Shown here in pieces: positions 32,676 to 33,716 of a DNA stretch of 33,716 nt. Each line of letters starts with the position of its first letter. Positions within the stretch are counted from its first letter, which is position 1. A model generated the notes under the pieces. The model was not told the DNA's origin. It saw nothing but the letters and a program-made list of their open reading frames with translations, and searched no databases. The position numbers and the translations under genes are program-made. The stretch spans positions 487,969 to 521,684 of the forward strand of contig KE159612.1 in the NCBI GenBank assembly GCA_000403295.2. The letters run 5' to 3'. This stretch comes from Lachnospiraceae bacterium M18-1. GTDB taxonomy: Bacteria; Bacillota; Clostridia; Lachnospirales; Lachnospiraceae.

Positions 32676-32939
32676 ATGATTCAGTTCGCAGTTGTTCGGG
32701 TTAATGATGATTTTGTGCAGTGTATAGGGATATACACAAACCTCTACGAGGCGGCCGGGTGTGCGTATATGTGTGCTTCTGATCTCGTGAATGACTCTGA
32801 GGATGGGAAAGGGAGCGTGACGCCGCTTTTTGCCCTGGAAGGAGATACCGGGACGGGCTTAACAGTCCGTTATGGGGAAAATCTTGAAACGGATATCTAT
32901 ATATTGCGTTGTGAGACAAACGAGAAAGAGAAGGTATAA
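32676..32939 (+). CDS. Small hypothetical phage early protein
   Basis: An 87-residue acidic protein (MIQFAVVRVNDDFVQCIGIYTNLYEAAGCAYMCASDL…) of unknown family, third cistron of the rightward operon. AAGGTGG at about 32659-32665 precedes ATG 32676, two bases after the previous stop. Its opening (hydrophobic strand, then an E/A-rich helix) resembles that of the previous small protein, so the two may share a fold; that is a weak inference. Confidence 0.65.
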   Translation: MIQFAVVRVNDDFVQCIGIYTNLYEAAGCAYMCASDLVNDSEDGKGSVTPLFALEGDTGTGLTVRYGENLETDIYILRCETNEKEKV

Positions 32940-32942
32940 GAG

Positions 32943-33068
32943 TTGGAGACAATCAAGATTCTTGCGATAACATTATTATTCATGATACTTGTTGATTTAT
33001 GTGGCCTACATCTTACAATATGTCTATGCATTTTTTGGTCAACAATAATTCTGCGAACAAAATATTAA
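32943..33068 (+). CDS. 41-residue membrane peptide
   Basis: A short frame from TTG 32943 to TAA 33066-33068, three bases past the previous stop, with GAGAAGG upstream. It reads METIKILAITLLFMILVDLC then a second hydrophobic stretch (LHLTICLCIFWSTIILR), so one or two membrane segments fill nearly the whole peptide. It ends tail-to-tail with the minus-strand gene at 33065: their stop codons overlap in the palindrome TTAA. Such tiny membrane peptides occur in phage early operons. Function unknown. Confidence 0.5.
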   Translation: METIKILAITLLFMILVDLCGLHLTICLCIFWSTIILRTKY

Positions 33069-33376
33069 TGGCGCGTTGGATAGAAAATAACATATATAGC
33101 AAAAAAGGCGATAAGCCCATAGATGAAAGAGCCTATAGAAACGCCTACGTCCCCGTTGAGTAAAAAAAGTATACTGTTTGTTATAAGATAAATTCCAAAT
33201 GCGAAAAGAAAAAGGACTACCAAATAAATCAATTTATCCAGAAAATTTAGCCGTTTAAAAAAATCAAGAAAAGAATTTGTAGGATATCCAAGTTCTCTTT
33301 TGAGTTTTTCATAATCAGACTCAATTTGATATTCAAAGTCTGTAAGATAATATGTATTTTTATTACCGTTTCTCAA
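33065..33376 (-). CDS. Two-pass membrane protein, unknown function
   Basis: A 103-residue protein. Residues 1-45 are charged and cytoplasmic-looking (TDFEYQIESDYEKLKRELGYP…); then come two membrane segments, LIYLVVLFLFAFGIYLITNSILFLL and IGSFIYGLIAFFAIYVIFY. The only plausible start is TTG at 33376, inside the end of the preceding leftward gene (overlap of 14 bp), which points to translational coupling. With 33363-33689 it forms a two-gene unit opposite to the early operon. Membrane-bound accessory genes in this position of prophages are often exclusion or abortive-infection functions, but nothing in the sequence proves that. Confidence 0.7.
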   Translation of the reverse strand: MRNGNKNTYYLTDFEYQIESDYEKLKRELGYPTNSFLDFFKRLNFLDKLIYLVVLFLFAFGIYLITNSILFLLNGDVGVSIGSFIYGLIAFFAIYVIFYPTRH

Positions 33377-33689
33377 TTCTTTTTTTTAGGCGTTCGTATA
33401 ACTTTAATGTTTTTGGAAAAACATATTGGTAATTTTTGTAAATGATTTTATCCACTTTTCGGATATAGATGGATATATTTTCTTTATATCTTTCAGGTGT
33501 AAGTAATTGTTTGGTAAGGCGATAAAGAGGTAGGTATACAAGATTAAATTGTTTATTCCTAATCTCATATTTATGCGGTCGATTTAAACTGTATTTTGTG
33601 ACTAAATATGTGATAAAGGAGGGTATGAGTATCTTAGCGTAGTCAGAAAGAAGAGGATATAAGTTCTTGGGTATTGCATTAGTAAACAT
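33363..33689 (-). CDS. Hypothetical protein, first gene of the leftward pair
   Basis: A 108-residue, strongly basic protein with one hydrophobic stretch near the start (YAKILIPSFITYLVTKYSL, about 17-35). A helical, lysine-rich body (YKENISIYIRKVDKIIYKNYQYVFPKTLKLYERLKKRIEKR) follows. I do not recognise the family. The gene starts 27 bp from the window edge (AGGAATGATT upstream acts as a ribosome binding site), and its promoter lies outside. Its end overlaps the start of the two-pass membrane protein, so the two are probably made together and may form a membrane complex. Confidence 0.7.
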   Translation of the reverse strand: MFTNAIPKNLYPLLSDYAKILIPSFITYLVTKYSLNRPHKYEIRNKQFNLVYLPLYRLTKQLLTPERYKENISIYIRKVDKIIYKNYQYVFPKTLKLYERLKKRIEKR

Positions 33690-33716
33690 GTATTAATCAT
33701 TCCTTTCATTATTTGA

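Larger units (their letters stand above)
27451..33716. mobile_element. Prophage or integrated element, integrase end (continues past the window)
   Basis: Gene order is typical of a temperate phage lysogeny module: integrase, accessory genes, ImmA-like peptidase, XRE repressor, divergent switch region, then small rightward early genes. The tandem 11-bp repeats near 27451 suggest the left boundary. No structural phage genes are in view, so an integrative conjugative element is an alternative. The right end lies outside the window. Confidence 0.7.

Noticed and set aside
1..33716. tRNA, rRNA or riboswitch
   Set aside because: I looked for cloverleaf and common riboswitch cores in the gaps and saw none that I could support.

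Overview
The window looks like chromosomal DNA of a low-to-mid GC Bacillota, most likely a gut Lachnospiraceae (Clostridium cluster XIVa type). The reasons are strong AGGAGG-type ribosome binding sites, sigma-A promoters with 17-nt spacers, a class B sortase, a GH25-LysM lysozyme, several families of short palindromic repeats, and protein families typical of that group. The assignment is an inference; no rRNA or tRNA gene is visible.

Left third (about 400-11,750): a decayed defence and mobile-gene region. A methyltransferase overlaps a PLD-nuclease/DEAD helicase (DUF3427 type). The helicase is cut by an IS1634-family element that left a clean 6-bp target duplication, and it carries a second frameshift lesion. 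It is followed by a DinD remnant, a RelB/DinJ antitoxin whose PIN toxin partner has been fused in frame to a UPF0158 protein, a methyltransferase that lost its SAM-binding motif, a DUF3795 protein, a GNAT acetyltransferase and a single-chain GmrSD-type (DUF262-DUF1524-DUF4268) restriction gene interrupted by one in-frame amber codon.

Middle (about 11,780-27,380): housekeeping and accessory genes. These are an alpha/beta hydrolase, then a convergent minus-strand group (HxlR regulator, frameshifted YesM-like sensor kinase with a cysteine-rich tail, dihydroorotate dehydrogenase-like protein), a tandem pair of radical SAM proteins with an unusual CX4CX2C cluster motif, DUF2461, an ECF sigma factor with a Cys-rich tail, DUF2164, citrate synthase and a second hydrolase. 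Next come an IS630-family element in tandem with a 209-bp MITE sharing its ends, sortase B and a GH25 lysozyme. Two repeat families are scattered here: a GTTACTGTTCAC-bounded palindromic element and a 46-bp element that sits in 5' leaders and is triplicated at one locus.

Right part (about 27,450-33,716, open at the window edge): the integrase end of a prophage or similar integrated element. It carries a tyrosine integrase with adjacent tandem 11-bp repeats, a long PemK/MazF-like protein with a 100-residue helical insertion, a DUF4041/T5orf172 GIY-YIG protein, an ImmA-like peptidase, an XRE repressor, and a divergent switch region in which 16-bp operators sit inside the spacers of two opposed promoters. 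Past the switch are a small HTH protein, small early genes, and a convergent pair of overlapping membrane-associated genes of unknown function.
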